A stretch of DNA of 64,000 nucleotides from Mucilaginibacter lappiensis (GCF_900155965.1 NZ_FTMG01000010.1:175948-239947); one strand, 5' to 3'; positions 27,006-36,495 are shown, counted from the first letter of the stretch. Made by a program: numbers and translations. The notes: a model not told the origin generated them from the sequence alone.

Positions 27006-27416
27006 ATGGCAATAATCAAAGAGTTTAAGGAGTTCGCCATGCGCGGCAACGTTGTTGACCTTGCAGTGGGCGTTATCATCGGTGCCGCTTTTGGTAAAAT
27101 AGTTACCTCATTGGTAAATGATGTAATTATGCCGCCAATTGGCTATGTTACTGGGGGCATTGATTTTAAAAACTTAAAAATCCTTCTTAAGGCGGGCGAT
27201 CCGGCGAAAAAGATAGCCGATGTATCTATCAATTATGGTAGCTTCATCAACACGGTTATCGAGTTTGTGATTGTTGCTTTTTGTATCTTTATGGTAGTAA
27301 AAGCTATAAACTCACTTAAAAAACCAGAGGAGGTAGCACCAGTTGCAGATCCTGTACCAACAAAAGAAGAAACTTTACTTACTGAAATACGCGATCTGTT
27401 AGCTAAAAAAGCATAA
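27006..27416 (+). CDS. mscL: large-conductance mechanosensitive channel MscL
   Basis: A 136-residue inner membrane protein. The first amphipathic helix and TM1 (EFKEFAMRGNVVDLAVGVII, then GAAFGKIVTSLVNDVIMPPIG) are the most conserved part of MscL, with the gate-lining small residues. TM2 is FINTVIEFVIVAFCIFMVV, and the C-terminal bundle begins after KAINSLKKPEE. A homopentamer opens under membrane tension to release solutes on osmotic downshock. The loop is slightly longer than in E. coli. It appears monocistronic. Confidence 0.97.
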   Translation: MAIIKEFKEFAMRGNVVDLAVGVIIGAAFGKIVTSLVNDVIMPPIGYVTGGIDFKNLKILLKAGDPAKKIADVSINYGSFINTVIEFVIVAFCIFMVVKAINSLKKPEEVAPVADPVPTKEETLLTEIRDLLAKKA

Positions 27417-27419
27417 TCA

Positions 27420-27505
27420 GATCAAAGACAAGGAAATATATCAAAGGATCATGGATGAAGATGCTTTTTGTCTTTAATCCTTGATCCTTTTGTCTTTAAT
27501 CTTCT
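27420..27505. repeat. imperfect inverted repeat between mscL and the ChaN gene
   Basis: The first part (GATCAAAGACAAGGAAATAT) is approximately reversed by TGATCCTTTTGTCTTTAATC, with an additional direct repetition of TGTCTTTAATC. It sits between convergent genes and may stop transcription from either side. Confidence 0.45.
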
Positions 27506-27506
27506 C

Positions 27507-28382
27507 TTATTCTCTTGGTAATTTTGTATCTGTTAAAATAACATAATCTGCCAGGGTTTTAAATTTTGCCCAATCCGGGTTATCTAAATTTTCCCCGCTA
27601 TAAGAAGCTATGGTTAACACCTTTGTTTTGGGGGTGTATTTTTTGAGTTGGGCAACCGCGCCCAGCTTTTCTTCGCTGTGGAAGCCTCCGTTAAGCTGCA
27701 ATACTTTAAACCCGCTGTGGATTTTAAGAAACTGTGCTATTGACCAGGCCATAGTGGCGTCCCACAGGTTTTGTGATTGATAGATCTGCATACCGGCCAT
27801 CGCTTCATGCCCGCCCATGATTTTAACAAACTTATCGTAGTAAGCCCCGGTAGCCGTATCAATAGGGAGGGGTGCCAGGTAGCTTTTGGCCTGAACGCTC
27901 AGTTGTTGCAGGCTTCCAAGACCATTACGGGTAACCATATTAGTATAACGTGAGGGCGCATTGGCGGCCACAACCGGTAAGTGTTGGAGCTTAGCCAGCT
28001 CAACCAACGGCCGGTAATCTTTATAATTTGGCCAGGCGCGGGCATCGGTTAACAGATTTTTTTCGCGGATAAGATCATTAAGATATTCGTTTAAAACCAG
28101 CTGGCAGTCGGTTTGAAACATTTCCATAGAAAGTGCTGTCCGGTTTGGATATTTTTCTGCTAAGCCCCTAAATAAAGCAAATTCCAGGTTGTGGGCAGTT
28201 GAATCGTTGTGTTCTTCGCCAAAAAATAGTACATCAATTTTGTTGGTTTGGTCAATAATATCCTTAATTGCAACCATTTTTTGATCGGCTGTGCTATATA
28301 TTTTGTAATGAGAAGGGGCTGTATCCTGTCCCAAAACAACTGACGGTAAACCTATTAAGAGCAGGATAAGTAATGATTTCAT
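27507..28382 (-). CDS. ChaN-type haem-binding/Tiki-superfamily exported protein
   Basis: A 291-residue protein with a signal peptide (MKSLLILLLIGLPSVVLG). It contains LFFGEEHNDSTAHNLE, the conserved Glu-His block of ChaN and related Tiki/EreA-like folds, LSMEMFQTDCQLVLNEYL, and NGGFHSEEKLG with a conserved His near the end. ChaN of Campylobacter binds haem, and other members of the superfamily are metalloproteases or erythromycin esterases. No lipobox Cys is seen, unlike the classical lipoprotein form. No iron-uptake genes lie adjacent. It is divergent from rpmH. Confidence 0.8.
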   Translation of the reverse strand: MKSLLILLLIGLPSVVLGQDTAPSHYKIYSTADQKMVAIKDIIDQTNKIDVLFFGEEHNDSTAHNLEFALFRGLAEKYPNRTALSMEMFQTDCQLVLNEYLNDLIREKNLLTDARAWPNYKDYRPLVELAKLQHLPVVAANAPSRYTNMVTRNGLGSLQQLSVQAKSYLAPLPIDTATGAYYDKFVKIMGGHEAMAGMQIYQSQNLWDATMAWSIAQFLKIHSGFKVLQLNGGFHSEEKLGAVAQLKKYTPKTKVLTIASYSGENLDNPDWAKFKTLADYVILTDTKLPRE

Positions 28383-28446
28383 ATTGCGGTTTTAAAGTGC
28401 TTAATTTACAGCAAGAAACATAGAGCAACAAATAAGAAAAATAGTA

Positions 28447-28478
28447 TTTGAAATGTTTTGAAAAATTACTACATTTGC
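28447..28478 (+). promoter_or_regulatory. Bacteroidota-type promoter of rpmH
   Basis: TTTG at 28447-28450, 19 bases, then TACATTTGC at 28470-28478, an exact TAnnTTTGC box. The rpmH ATG lies 45 bases downstream. A second TTTTG at 28456-28460 is too close to be the -33 element. Confidence 0.7.
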
Positions 28479-28523
28479 GCTCTTGTTTTTAAAAAGATCG
28501 AAATAGAATAAAAATATACAGTC

Positions 28524-28682
28524 ATGAAAAGAACTTTCCAGCCTTCTCAAAGAAAAAGAAGAAACAAACACGGTTTCCGTGAGCGCATGTCAACTGCTAA
28601 CGGTAGAAGAATATTAGCAGCCAGAAGAGCTAAAGGCAGAAAAAGATTATCAGTTTCTGACGAGGGTCGTCATAAAGCATAA
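28524..28682 (+). CDS. rpmH: 50S ribosomal protein L34
   Basis: A 52-residue, very basic protein (MKRTFQPSQRKRRNKHGFRE at the start, then RMSTANGRRILAARRAKGRK), the typical full-length L34. It is too short for many ORF filters but its product is unmistakable. It is followed by rnpA and yidD in the arrangement conserved in most bacteria near the replication origin or elsewhere. Its own promoter lies upstream. Confidence 0.97.
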   Translation: MKRTFQPSQRKRRNKHGFRERMSTANGRRILAARRAKGRKRLSVSDEGRHKA

Positions 28683-28731
28683 TCCTGGTTGCTTGGTCCT
28701 TTCATAGGGACATGGACCGTTTATATGCTTA

Positions 28732-29163
28732 ATGTCTCCGGTTCAAATAATGGCAACTATGTATACTTTTAAAAAAGAAGAACGATTATGTAACAAAAGG
28801 CTTATTGATAAGCTTTTTCATAACGGTTCTTCTTTTTTGTGTTATCCCTTCAAAGCTTCGTGGTTATTTAATTCAGAACCACAACTATTCCCAACCCAGA
28901 TTTTATTTTCGGTTTCAAAAAAGCGTTACAAGCATGCTGTTGACCGTAATTTACTAAAAAGGTGTATGCGCGAGTCGTACAGGCTGCACAAGCAGCAATA
29001 CCTGTATAATTTACTCGTAACAGCCGATAAAAAAATTTTACTATCGGTAGGGTATATTGGTAAAGAAATTGTTCCTTATAGCGTTATCGAAAAAAAGATG
29101 CTGAAGATGCTTGGCCAGCTTGCGGAGCAATTAACAGCTGCAAATAGTATCCCAGCGAAGTGA
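28732..29163 (+). CDS. rnpA: ribonuclease P protein component
   Basis: A basic protein of up to 143 residues. The family motif KRYKHAVDRNLLKRCMRESY is present in the middle, and the N-terminal part (MYTFKKEERLCNKRLIDKLF) is typical of Bacteroidota RnpA. ATGs at 28732, 28750 and 28759 are in frame; the conserved part begins at 28759, so the shorter 134-residue form may be the real one. It binds the RNase P RNA for tRNA 5' maturation. It ends two bases before yidD and is cotranscribed with rpmH. Confidence 0.93.
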   Translation: MSPVQIMATMYTFKKEERLCNKRLIDKLFHNGSSFLCYPFKASWLFNSEPQLFPTQILFSVSKKRYKHAVDRNLLKRCMRESYRLHKQQYLYNLLVTADKKILLSVGYIGKEIVPYSVIEKKMLKMLGQLAEQLTAANSIPAK

Positions 29164-29164
29164 T

Positions 29165-29407
29165 ATGAAGGCGTTGGTTAACATATTGAAGGCAATTGTA
29201 GGCGGTATTTTTATACTGCTGATTAAGATATATCAATATTTTATCTCTCCACTTACAGGCGCTTCCTGCCGATATACGCCAACCTGTTCACAATATGGGG
29301 TAGAAGCTATCAAAAAGCATGGAGCCTTTAAGGGTGGATGGTTAACTTTGAAACGCATTGCCAGCTGTCACCCCTGGGGTGGGCACGGCCATGACCCGGT
29401 ACCTTGA
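29165..29407 (+). CDS. yidD: membrane protein insertion efficiency factor YidD
   Basis: An 80-residue protein with an amphipathic N-terminal helix (ILKAIVGGIFILLIKIYQYF) and the YidD block ISPLTGASCRYTPTCSQYG with its conserved Cys residues, then GWLTLKRIASCHPWGGHGHD and the terminal PVP. It assists YidC/Sec-dependent insertion of membrane proteins. It follows rnpA by one base and lies before tsaB. The genes rpmH, rnpA and yidD form one unit. Confidence 0.95.
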   Translation: MKALVNILKAIVGGIFILLIKIYQYFISPLTGASCRYTPTCSQYGVEAIKKHGAFKGGWLTLKRIASCHPWGGHGHDPVP

Positions 29408-29507
29408 AATTAAGTTCTAAGTCTTGAGTTCTGAGTAGTAGGTCATAAGCCTTAGATTCAGAGCTTATAACTCAAGACTTAAGACTCGAGACTTAAGATT
29501 AAAAAAG
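29408..29507. repeat. inverted repeat between yidD and tsaB
   Basis: AAGTCTTGAGTT at 29419-29430 is the exact reverse complement of 29469-29480, and further partial matches (AAGACTCGAGACTTAAGA) extend it. It could end the rpmH-rnpA-yidD transcript. It is made of the same kind of word-like sequence as the spacers at 1.0 and 41.8 kb. Confidence 0.55.
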
Positions 29508-30200
29508 ATGAGTGTTATTTTACAAATTGAAACCGCAACCACTTCTTGTTCAGTAGCCCTGGCTGTTGACGGTAAGGTTGTAGCATTTAAGCAGATAAAC
29601 GAGCGTAACATACATGCAGAGGTGATTACTTTGTTTATTGATGAGTTGGTGGCCTCGGCAAATTTAACTTATGATAACCTTGATGCTATTTCCGTGAGTA
29701 GCGGCCCGGGTTCTTATACCGGTCTCCGGATTGGGGTTTCAACAGCTAAAGGCTTGTGTTTTGCCCTGGATAAGCCGCTCATAGCCATTGAAACACTAGA
29801 GGCTATGGCTTATGGTATTATTCATGGTGATGATTTTACAGTTGACGAGGATGTACTATTATGCCCTATGATTGACGCCCGCCGTATGGAGGTTTATTGT
29901 GCCTTGTTTGATGTTCATGGCCAAAAAGTAAGGTCAACCTCTGCCGATATTATAGATGAACACAGCTTTGCTGAAGAACTCAACAAACACCGGATTATAT
30001 TTTTTGGCGATGGTGCCGATAAGTGCGAGGCTACACTAGGCGCTAACCCTAATGCTCAATTTTTACCGGGCTTTGTTAATTCGGCAACTTTCCTGACTCA
30101 TAAAGCTGCTGAAAAGTTCGACAAAAAAGAATTTGTGGATGTGGCTTATTTTGAACCCTACTATCTCAAAGATTTTATCGCCGGAAAGAAAGCTTTATAA
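29508..30200 (+). CDS. tsaB: tRNA threonylcarbamoyladenosine biosynthesis protein TsaB
   Basis: A 230-residue cytosolic protein of the ASKHA fold. The opening ILQIETATTSCSVALAVDGK, the block SVSSGPGSYTGLRIGVSTAK, and MIDARRMEVYCALFD are the conserved TsaB segments. It forms a complex with TsaD and TsaE to make t6A37 in tRNAs that read ANN codons; those partners are not in this window. It starts 100 bases after yidD, past an inverted repeat. Confidence 0.95.
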   Translation: MSVILQIETATTSCSVALAVDGKVVAFKQINERNIHAEVITLFIDELVASANLTYDNLDAISVSSGPGSYTGLRIGVSTAKGLCFALDKPLIAIETLEAMAYGIIHGDDFTVDEDVLLCPMIDARRMEVYCALFDVHGQKVRSTSADIIDEHSFAEELNKHRIIFFGDGADKCEATLGANPNAQFLPGFVNSATFLTHKAAEKFDKKEFVDVAYFEPYYLKDFIAGKKAL

Positions 30201-30221
30201 ATAGAATGGCTTCCTGATTAT

Positions 30222-31694
30222 CTAGACGCCTTTATTGGTGCTGGTTTTAAACAAACGACCAAACAGGCGACCAAAAAAACCTTTTTCGCCCATTGGGATA
30301 ATGCTGGCATTCATGGGATGTTCAATCACACGTCCAAATTTCAGGGTAAATCCTAAATAGAAATCGCCTCCCGAATAATTACCCACCTGATTTATTTGCG
30401 AATTGTTATGTAAAGCTGCAGCTGCCAATTTACTGGTATTGGTCAATCTTTCTGTACCTATGTAAAATTCGGTATTGGGCGATTTGATCATGAGCTGTGT
30501 ACCGATATTAAAAAAATGCATATCGTCATAACTTGTAGTAAGGGTAGCTGTAAAAAGACCACGGTAATTAAAATGATTAACCAAAGCTCCTTTAAAATCC
30601 GGGTAGAACAATGCTTTTGAAGCTATAAGCGTAGGCGAGTACTTCCACGTATTACCATAACCTATCCAGTAACTTTTGGTCGCGCTCAGCTCGGCAAGAC
30701 CGTTTGTGGCAGTTGTGAGCGGTTTAACCGTTTTGTTATTATTATCCTGCATGATGGTACGCACGCGATTATAAAGTGTATCCGCAAAGTGCTGTGAACC
30801 CAAATTATTGATCATGCCACTGTTATTAAAATCATAAGTAGCCGACCGGTTGCTCCAGTGAATAAAGCCCAGATCTTTAATATTACCTTGTATAGTTACA
30901 CGGTCGTCTGTAATGTACGAAAGTCCGAAACTAATAGCGGCACCGGGGTTACGCAGATTGGGCAGGTAGTCACGCGCATCTCGCTGACCGGGTATGTAAT
31001 TGGCATAATATCGGCCGGTTAAGCCTAGTAACGCGCTTGGATTATTGGGGTTAGTACGGTCGAAAGTAACTTGTGAGTGGTTGATGTTAAACTCCTGATA
31101 TTCGATACCCAGCAACGCGCTTATTTTAAAACCTACTGCTATCTTTTTGTTAACCCGTTCGCGGTATGAAAAGCTTATCTGGTGATAAGCCTGATACCGG
31201 TAGTTGTCATTAAATATGTTGGTATAATTATCATTAGGGAAGTTCCTGGTGCCGTTTAGCAGGGCAAATGATTCATCTGAAAAAAGCCCCCGTGCCTCTG
31301 CTTTGGTTTGTGCCGAAAAACCGATTTCCACATCGCCATTAAAACTCGAGAATAGCTTAAACATAATGGCATAGGCATTAATGTTGGCATTAAAGTGATT
31401 GTATTTGCCCTGGCCTATTTGTAAGTTATCGGTATAGTATTGCGAATTACTGCCAAATAATTTGCTTTTAAAGGTACGTTGTGCGTTGCCGGTTAAGTAC
31501 GTATTAACATTAAAGTTTGGGATAAGAAAGTTAAAGGCATATTGTCGGCTGGAGTCGGGAATAAACGATCGTTGTGAGGGGTTTTCGAAAGAATCATACA
31601 GGGTGCCTGTATTGTATTGCGAAAATTGTTGAGCAGAAGCTGATAAAGAGAAAAATAATATACCAAAGACAATTAATAGCTTATTTTTATTCAT
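30222..31694 (-). CDS. predicted outer membrane beta-barrel protein, DUF5723-like
   Basis: 490 residues from ATG 31694, chosen because it begins a signal peptide (MNKNKLLIVFGILFFSLSAS-A); an earlier start at 31709 adds only MANYR. The mature protein begins QQFSQYNTGTLYDSFENPSQ and continues as alternating strands ending in aromatic residues (ISFSYRERVNKKIAVGFKIS, YNHFNANINAYAIMFKLF). This resembles the DUF5723 family of Bacteroidota, which are barrel-like. The function is unknown. It lies downstream of the next gene on the same strand, 137 bases away, and may be coexpressed with it. Confidence 0.7.
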   Translation of the reverse strand: MNKNKLLIVFGILFFSLSASAQQFSQYNTGTLYDSFENPSQRSFIPDSSRQYAFNFLIPNFNVNTYLTGNAQRTFKSKLFGSNSQYYTDNLQIGQGKYNHFNANINAYAIMFKLFSSFNGDVEIGFSAQTKAEARGLFSDESFALLNGTRNFPNDNYTNIFNDNYRYQAYHQISFSYRERVNKKIAVGFKISALLGIEYQEFNINHSQVTFDRTNPNNPSALLGLTGRYYANYIPGQRDARDYLPNLRNPGAAISFGLSYITDDRVTIQGNIKDLGFIHWSNRSATYDFNNSGMINNLGSQHFADTLYNRVRTIMQDNNNKTVKPLTTATNGLAELSATKSYWIGYGNTWKYSPTLIASKALFYPDFKGALVNHFNYRGLFTATLTTSYDDMHFFNIGTQLMIKSPNTEFYIGTERLTNTSKLAAAALHNNSQINQVGNYSGGDFYLGFTLKFGRVIEHPMNASIIPMGEKGFFGRLFGRLFKTSTNKGV

Positions 31695-31831
31695 ACGATA
31701 ATTTGCCAACTTTCTGTTTAGTAATGGTTTATTTTAAACCAGTGGGAAATATTTCCATAAACTGCAGGGAAATATTGCAAACACAACAGCCCCTTTTAAC
31801 GGGAATTGTTAGCGTATGGTTGTGTGTTTTT

Positions 31832-33427
31832 TTATTTAATTGGAGTAGCGGTACTGTCGGTATTATTCAGGCGCATACATAGGTTGGTGTAGAAGTTTTT
31901 ATCAGAAGCGCTAAACTGATATGATGCGGCGTAAAAACTTTTCCAGCCGGGATCTGAGTTTTCGAAAGCATCATAAAAAGCATCTTTCAGGTCTCTTTTG
32001 AGAATAGATTGTGAGTTTTTAAAGTTGATAAAAAAAGCAACGTTGCTTCTTTCGGCCTGTAGGTTGTCAAACTGGTTATATTGATCTGTTTTGCTAATAA
32101 ACTTTCGGTTGTAGTAAGTGTCTGAGTAGCTCGTGAGCTCAGAAGATGTAGCTGCCAATACCAGGTAATTATCGATGATCATAAAGTAAGGCTTTCTGAA
32201 AATGCTGAAAGCATCGCCTAAGAGATAAAACGGAACTTTGTCATAATTAAACTGCCCGATATTGTCACTGATCATGGTGCTGATGTTCATCATAATGGGT
32301 CTCAGCTTTGAACCATCCTTAACAGAAACAATAGCGTATTTTTCCTGGTAACGGGTAGTAACTACAGCAAACTCATTGCTAAGTAAGTGTTCAAATTCGG
32401 GCTTTAAAAATATCCCGGTTTCTGCCTTTATTTTACTAAAAAGCTGGTCTTTCTCGTTACTGATTCCCGCTTTAATGTGCCACTGTGAAAGGCCGGCAGA
32501 AAACTTTGCTGGGTCAGATACCGCAAAGTTGATAGTATAAGCTGTAGTGGATGGAAAAATATCCTTTAAGTGATTCACCACCGGTTGCTGATCGGCAAAT
32601 AAATTTAAATAGCTGGCTGTATGGTTGTGTTGTATGCTGGTAAAACCGCTGAACATCAAAGCATCGTTCTTAAAGTTTAATGTGAGGGCCGCTAATGCGG
32701 GTAATAGCTTAAAACTCTTAAAAATATCGGTGTTCTTGTTTTTAAATATCTGATCAAACAGGGGAGTAAGTTGGTTGTAGTTAATATAGAGGTTAGCCAG
32801 GGAGTTGGCATTTTGCTGTTCGGGCAGTGGAATAAAAATGTTCCTGTTTTTATCATCCTTGTATAAAAGGCTTTGGTCTATCAGCTCTTTTGAAAAGCTT
32901 CCGGCAAAAATATTATTCTCTTTTTGGGTGATGTAAAAGTGCTTATTGATGGCCTTAACCAACACATCATAAGTTGTCCCAACCGTGTTATGTATCGGAG
33001 TTACAGATAAGCCGCTATTGGGCTGTGTATTTAAGTTAGTAAATGCATCTGTTTTAAAATCGTTGGTGGTGGGTATGGTGATAAGCAGATTAATGTCGTT
33101 GCCGTTGGATGGATGTGCCGAGATAAATACATTTTGCCCATCAAAAAAACGCTCCAGTTGTGGTGAGGTAATTAATAACTTACGCAGTGTATCCAGATCG
33201 GCTAGTTTATCTTTACCAATAACCGCGCTGAGTAGCTGGTTGCCCTTAAAAATGTCGTAAAACCCCTTTTCGCTGTTAAATTCAAATACTGCGGTGGCGT
33301 TGTCTGGTATGGTATGCATCACCTGGCCGGTACGTACCCCCGGCGGACTTAAGTTTTTAAAGTAAACAACTGTTATAGCGATAGCAGCGGCAAGCAAAAT
33401 TAAGGTGATAACTATCAGACGTTTCAT
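31832..33427 (-). CDS. hypothetical membrane-anchored protein (531 aa)
   Basis: An N-terminal hydrophobic helix (LIVITLILLAAAIAITVVYF, from residue 4) acts as signal anchor; the remaining 500 residues should be outside the cytoplasm. Pieces such as MHTIPDNATAVFEFNSEKGF and the mixed strand/helix pattern recall bacterial DUF3352-like proteins, but I could not confirm a family. The sequence is Asn/Lys-rich with no enzyme motif. It is encoded upstream of the DUF5723-like protein on the same strand and is divergent from the DUF423 gene. A role at the cell envelope is only a guess from location. Confidence 0.75.
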   Translation of the reverse strand: MKRLIVITLILLAAAIAITVVYFKNLSPPGVRTGQVMHTIPDNATAVFEFNSEKGFYDIFKGNQLLSAVIGKDKLADLDTLRKLLITSPQLERFFDGQNVFISAHPSNGNDINLLITIPTTNDFKTDAFTNLNTQPNSGLSVTPIHNTVGTTYDVLVKAINKHFYITQKENNIFAGSFSKELIDQSLLYKDDKNRNIFIPLPEQQNANSLANLYINYNQLTPLFDQIFKNKNTDIFKSFKLLPALAALTLNFKNDALMFSGFTSIQHNHTASYLNLFADQQPVVNHLKDIFPSTTAYTINFAVSDPAKFSAGLSQWHIKAGISNEKDQLFSKIKAETGIFLKPEFEHLLSNEFAVVTTRYQEKYAIVSVKDGSKLRPIMMNISTMISDNIGQFNYDKVPFYLLGDAFSIFRKPYFMIIDNYLVLAATSSELTSYSDTYYNRKFISKTDQYNQFDNLQAERSNVAFFINFKNSQSILKRDLKDAFYDAFENSDPGWKSFYAASYQFSASDKNFYTNLCMRLNNTDSTATPIK

Positions 33428-33512
33428 AGCGGATTGCTTTACAAAGATAGAATTTTACCCTGCGCCATTAAAGTAATACTTTCAATTGGTTAACTTAGCT
33501 TTTTATATCTGC

Positions 33513-33899
33513 ATGAACAAACAAATAATTATCACGGCTTCGGTTTTTGGTATGCTGGCCGTTATTACCGGGGCCTTTGGTGCGCATGGATTAAAAGGTC
33601 GTTTATCTGCCGCCGATCTGGAGGTATGGCATACCGCTGTACAGTATAACTTTTACCATGTATTCGCTTTGCTTTTCCTTTCAACTTTTGCGCGGTTTAA
33701 AAATAACCAGATAGCCTTGGCTTATTACTTTTTTAGCTTTGGTATCCTGTTTTTTTCTGGCTCATTATACCTGTTATCATGCCGTAGCCTGTTGGGTTGG
33801 GATTGGCTGATGGCGCTTGGCCCAATCACGCCGCTGGGTGGTCTACTGTTCATTTTAGGTTGGCTGATGTTGGCTATTGCTGCTTTTCGGAATAAGTGA
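33513..33899 (+). CDS. DUF423 family membrane protein
   Basis: 128 residues with four membrane spans, counted from ATG 33513 (a TTG at 33486 is also in frame but less likely). The pattern AVITGAFGAHGLKGRLSAAD followed by WHTAVQYNFYHVFALLFLS is diagnostic of the DUF423/YgdD family, as are FSFGILFFSGSLYLL and the final ITPLGGLLFILGWLMLAIA. The function of the family is not established. It stands between the divergent envelope protein and priA, 106 bases upstream of priA. Confidence 0.93.
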   Translation: MNKQIIITASVFGMLAVITGAFGAHGLKGRLSAADLEVWHTAVQYNFYHVFALLFLSTFARFKNNQIALAYYFFSFGILFFSGSLYLLSCRSLLGWDWLMALGPITPLGGLLFILGWLMLAIAAFRNK

Positions 33900-33958
33900 T
33901 TTTTGGGACAAAGGATTATTGGAGCAAGGATTTTTGGATAAAAAATCAAGAGTAGGGA

Positions 33959-34000
33959 ATTAGAGTTTAGGATTTAGAAATTAGAGTTTAGGATTTAGAA
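33959..34000 (+). repeat. two exact tandem 21-bp copies before priA
   Basis: ATTAGAGTTTAGGATTTAGA plus one A is repeated exactly at 33959-33979 and 33980-34000, six bases before the priA ATG. It may affect translation initiation spacing. A further related AAGGATT motif occurs slightly upstream. Confidence 0.85.
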
Positions 34001-34005
34001 TATAC

Positions 34006-36495
34006 ATGTTAGAATTTGCTGAAATTGAACATACCGATCGTAAAACGCTTTTTGCCGAAGTGATTTTACCGCTGGCAATTTCAAAGAATTATACCTACCG
34101 GGTACCGTATGAGCAAAATGACGCCATCGCTATAGGTAAAAGGGTGGTGGTACAGTTTGGTAAAAGCAAGCTATATACCGCCATCGTTAAAGAGATTAGT
34201 ACGCTTGCGCCTGAAAAGTACGAGGCGAAATACATTATTGAGATTCTGGATGACCAGCCGGTTGTAACACCTCATCAGCTACATTTTTGGCAATGGCTGG
34301 CCGATTATTATATGTGCAATATTGGTGAGGTGATGAACGCTGCGCTGCCCGCTGCCCTGAAACTGGCCAGCGAAACCCGTATTGTGCTCAATAAAGATTA
34401 CGATATTGACCGCTCAACCCTGCATGATAAAGAATTTCTGATTGTAGAGGCCCTGGATATCCAGCCAGAACTTACTGTAAGTGATATTGCCAAATTACTT
34501 GGCCAAAAAACGGTAATGCCTATCCTGAAGCTGATGTTTGAGAAAAACATCATCCATATATCCGAAGAAGTAAGCGAACGTTACAAACCCCGTAAGCGTA
34601 CTTTTATTACGCTGAACCCGGTTTATAATCATCCCGATAATTTGCGGGAACTTTTTCCGATATTGGAAAAACGTGCCCCTAAACAAGCCGATGCGCTGCT
34701 GGCGTATATTAAACTGGCAAGGCATCAGAAAGCCATCACCAAGAACGAGCTGATAGAAGAAAGCGGCGCCGGCGAATCGAGTATTAAATCGCTTATAGAA
34801 AAGGAAATTCTTATAGCCGAGGAAAAAAATGTGAGTCGCCTGCATTTTGAGGAGGAAGAAGAACTGAACAGTAACTTTGAGCTGAGCGAACAGCAAACCG
34901 AAGTGCTGGAAAGTGTGCGTAAGCAATATCAGGAAAAGGATGTGGTGCTATTGCATGGCGTAACCTCATCGGGCAAAACGCAGCTCTATATCAGGCTGAT
35001 AGAAGAAATGATGCGCAGCGACCGGCAGGTACTTTATCTGTTACCCGAAATTGCGTTGACCACACATATTATTGAACGGCTGCGACTATATTTTGGCGCC
35101 GATATCGGTGTTTATCACTCCCGGTTTAACGATAACGAAAGAGTGGAGGTTTGGCAAAAGGTGTTGAACAATGATTACAAGGTGATCCTTGGTGCCCGTT
35201 CATCAGTGTTTTTGCCTTTTAATGATCTCGGACTTATTGTGGTTGACGAAGAGCATGAAACGTCCTATAAGCAGTTTGATCCTGCCCCGCGTTACAACGC
35301 CCGTGATGCAGCCATTTTTCTGGCCCACACACATCGGGGAAAGGTGTTGCTGGGTTCGGCCACACCATCTTTTGAAAGTTATTTTAATGCCCGCACCCAT
35401 AAGTATGGTTTTGCTGAGCTTACCGAGCGCTACGGTGGTGTACAATTGCCAGATGTGCAGGTAGTAAGCATCAGTCACGAGACTAAACAAAAAACCATCC
35501 AGTCGCATTTTACCAGCGTATTGATGGAGGGGATCAACCAGGCGTTGATCAATAAGGAGCAGGTGATCCTGTTTCAAAACCGCCGTGGTTACGCGCCGGT
35601 GCTCATGTGTAAAATATGCGCCTACACGCCGAAATGTATCAATTGCGATGTGAGTCTTACTTATCATAAAAGCAGTGGCAAACTGCATTGCCACTACTGT
35701 GGCTATAAGGAGGATTCGCCATCTGTTTGTCCGGCTTGTGGCTCAACGCACCTGGAATATAAAGGTTTTGGTACCGAGAAAATAGAAGATGAACTAAGTC
35801 TGTTATTACCCGATGCGCGTATTGCCCGAATGGATCTGGATACTACCCGCGCCCGTAACTCGCTGCAAACCATCCTGAACAATCTCGAAGAGAAAAAAAT
35901 AGACATACTGGTGGGTACCCAAATGGTAGCCAAAGGACTTGACTTTGCCGATGTCACCCTTATCGGTATCATTAATGCAGATAGCATGCTCAAATTCCCG
36001 GATTACCGGGCCAACGAACGCAGTTTCCAGATGCTGGCGCAGGTGAGCGGTCGTGCTGGGCGAAGAGGCAAGCAGGGTAAGGTAGTCATTCAAACTTATG
36101 ATCCTAATCACCGCGTTATTAAACAGGTGATTGCCAATGATTATAACGATCTGTATTTTACAGAAATGGAGGAGCGCAAAAGCTTTAAATATCCCCCGTT
36201 CTACCGCATCATCAACCTGGATATTAAACACAAAGATCCTGATGTATTATATAACCAGGCTAATTATCTCGGTAATGAACTGCGCAGGCATTTTGGCGAA
36301 CGGGTAATAGGTCCCGAGTCGCCATTAATCAGTCGTATCCGTAATTATTATATCAAATCCATCATGCTCAAATTTGAGCGGGATGGTATATCTATTGTTA
36401 AGGCTAAAGCCATATTGCGGGATGTGATCACCCAGTTTCAAACCACTAAATTAAGCAAGGGAAGTATTATTCAGCCCGATGTTGATCCGTATTGA
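34006..36495 (+). CDS. priA: primosomal protein N' (replication restart helicase)
   Basis: An 829-residue cytosolic helicase. The N-terminal 3'BD domain (FAEVILPLAISKNYTYRVPY) is followed by a winged helix region, Walker A GVTSSGKT, the DEEH box (VVDEEHETSYK), and a zinc-binding block with Cys pairs in CKICAYTPKCINC and CHYCGYKEDSPSVCPACG. Motif VAKGLDFADVTLIGI and the QVSGRAGRRGK motif complete the helicase core. It reloads DnaB at stalled forks. Its stop codon lies directly beside the left arm of an inverted repeat that brackets the GxxExxY gene. Confidence 0.96.
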   Translation: MLEFAEIEHTDRKTLFAEVILPLAISKNYTYRVPYEQNDAIAIGKRVVVQFGKSKLYTAIVKEISTLAPEKYEAKYIIEILDDQPVVTPHQLHFWQWLADYYMCNIGEVMNAALPAALKLASETRIVLNKDYDIDRSTLHDKEFLIVEALDIQPELTVSDIAKLLGQKTVMPILKLMFEKNIIHISEEVSERYKPRKRTFITLNPVYNHPDNLRELFPILEKRAPKQADALLAYIKLARHQKAITKNELIEESGAGESSIKSLIEKEILIAEEKNVSRLHFEEEEELNSNFELSEQQTEVLESVRKQYQEKDVVLLHGVTSSGKTQLYIRLIEEMMRSDRQVLYLLPEIALTTHIIERLRLYFGADIGVYHSRFNDNERVEVWQKVLNNDYKVILGARSSVFLPFNDLGLIVVDEEHETSYKQFDPAPRYNARDAAIFLAHTHRGKVLLGSATPSFESYFNARTHKYGFAELTERYGGVQLPDVQVVSISHETKQKTIQSHFTSVLMEGINQALINKEQVILFQNRRGYAPVLMCKICAYTPKCINCDVSLTYHKSSGKLHCHYCGYKEDSPSVCPACGSTHLEYKGFGTEKIEDELSLLLPDARIARMDLDTTRARNSLQTILNNLEEKKIDILVGTQMVAKGLDFADVTLIGIINADSMLKFPDYRANERSFQMLAQVSGRAGRRGKQGKVVIQTYDPNHRVIKQVIANDYNDLYFTEMEERKSFKYPPFYRIINLDIKHKDPDVLYNQANYLGNELRRHFGERVIGPESPLISRIRNYYIKSIMLKFERDGISIVKAKAILRDVITQFQTTKLSKGSIIQPDVDPY

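Noticed and set aside
31574..31882. Plus-strand frame across the 5' end of the DUF5723-like gene
   Set aside because: It overlaps the signal peptide region of a supported gene and has no domain or start context.
35189..36231. Long antisense frames inside priA
   Set aside because: They overlap a well-conserved helicase gene completely and contain no recognisable domain.
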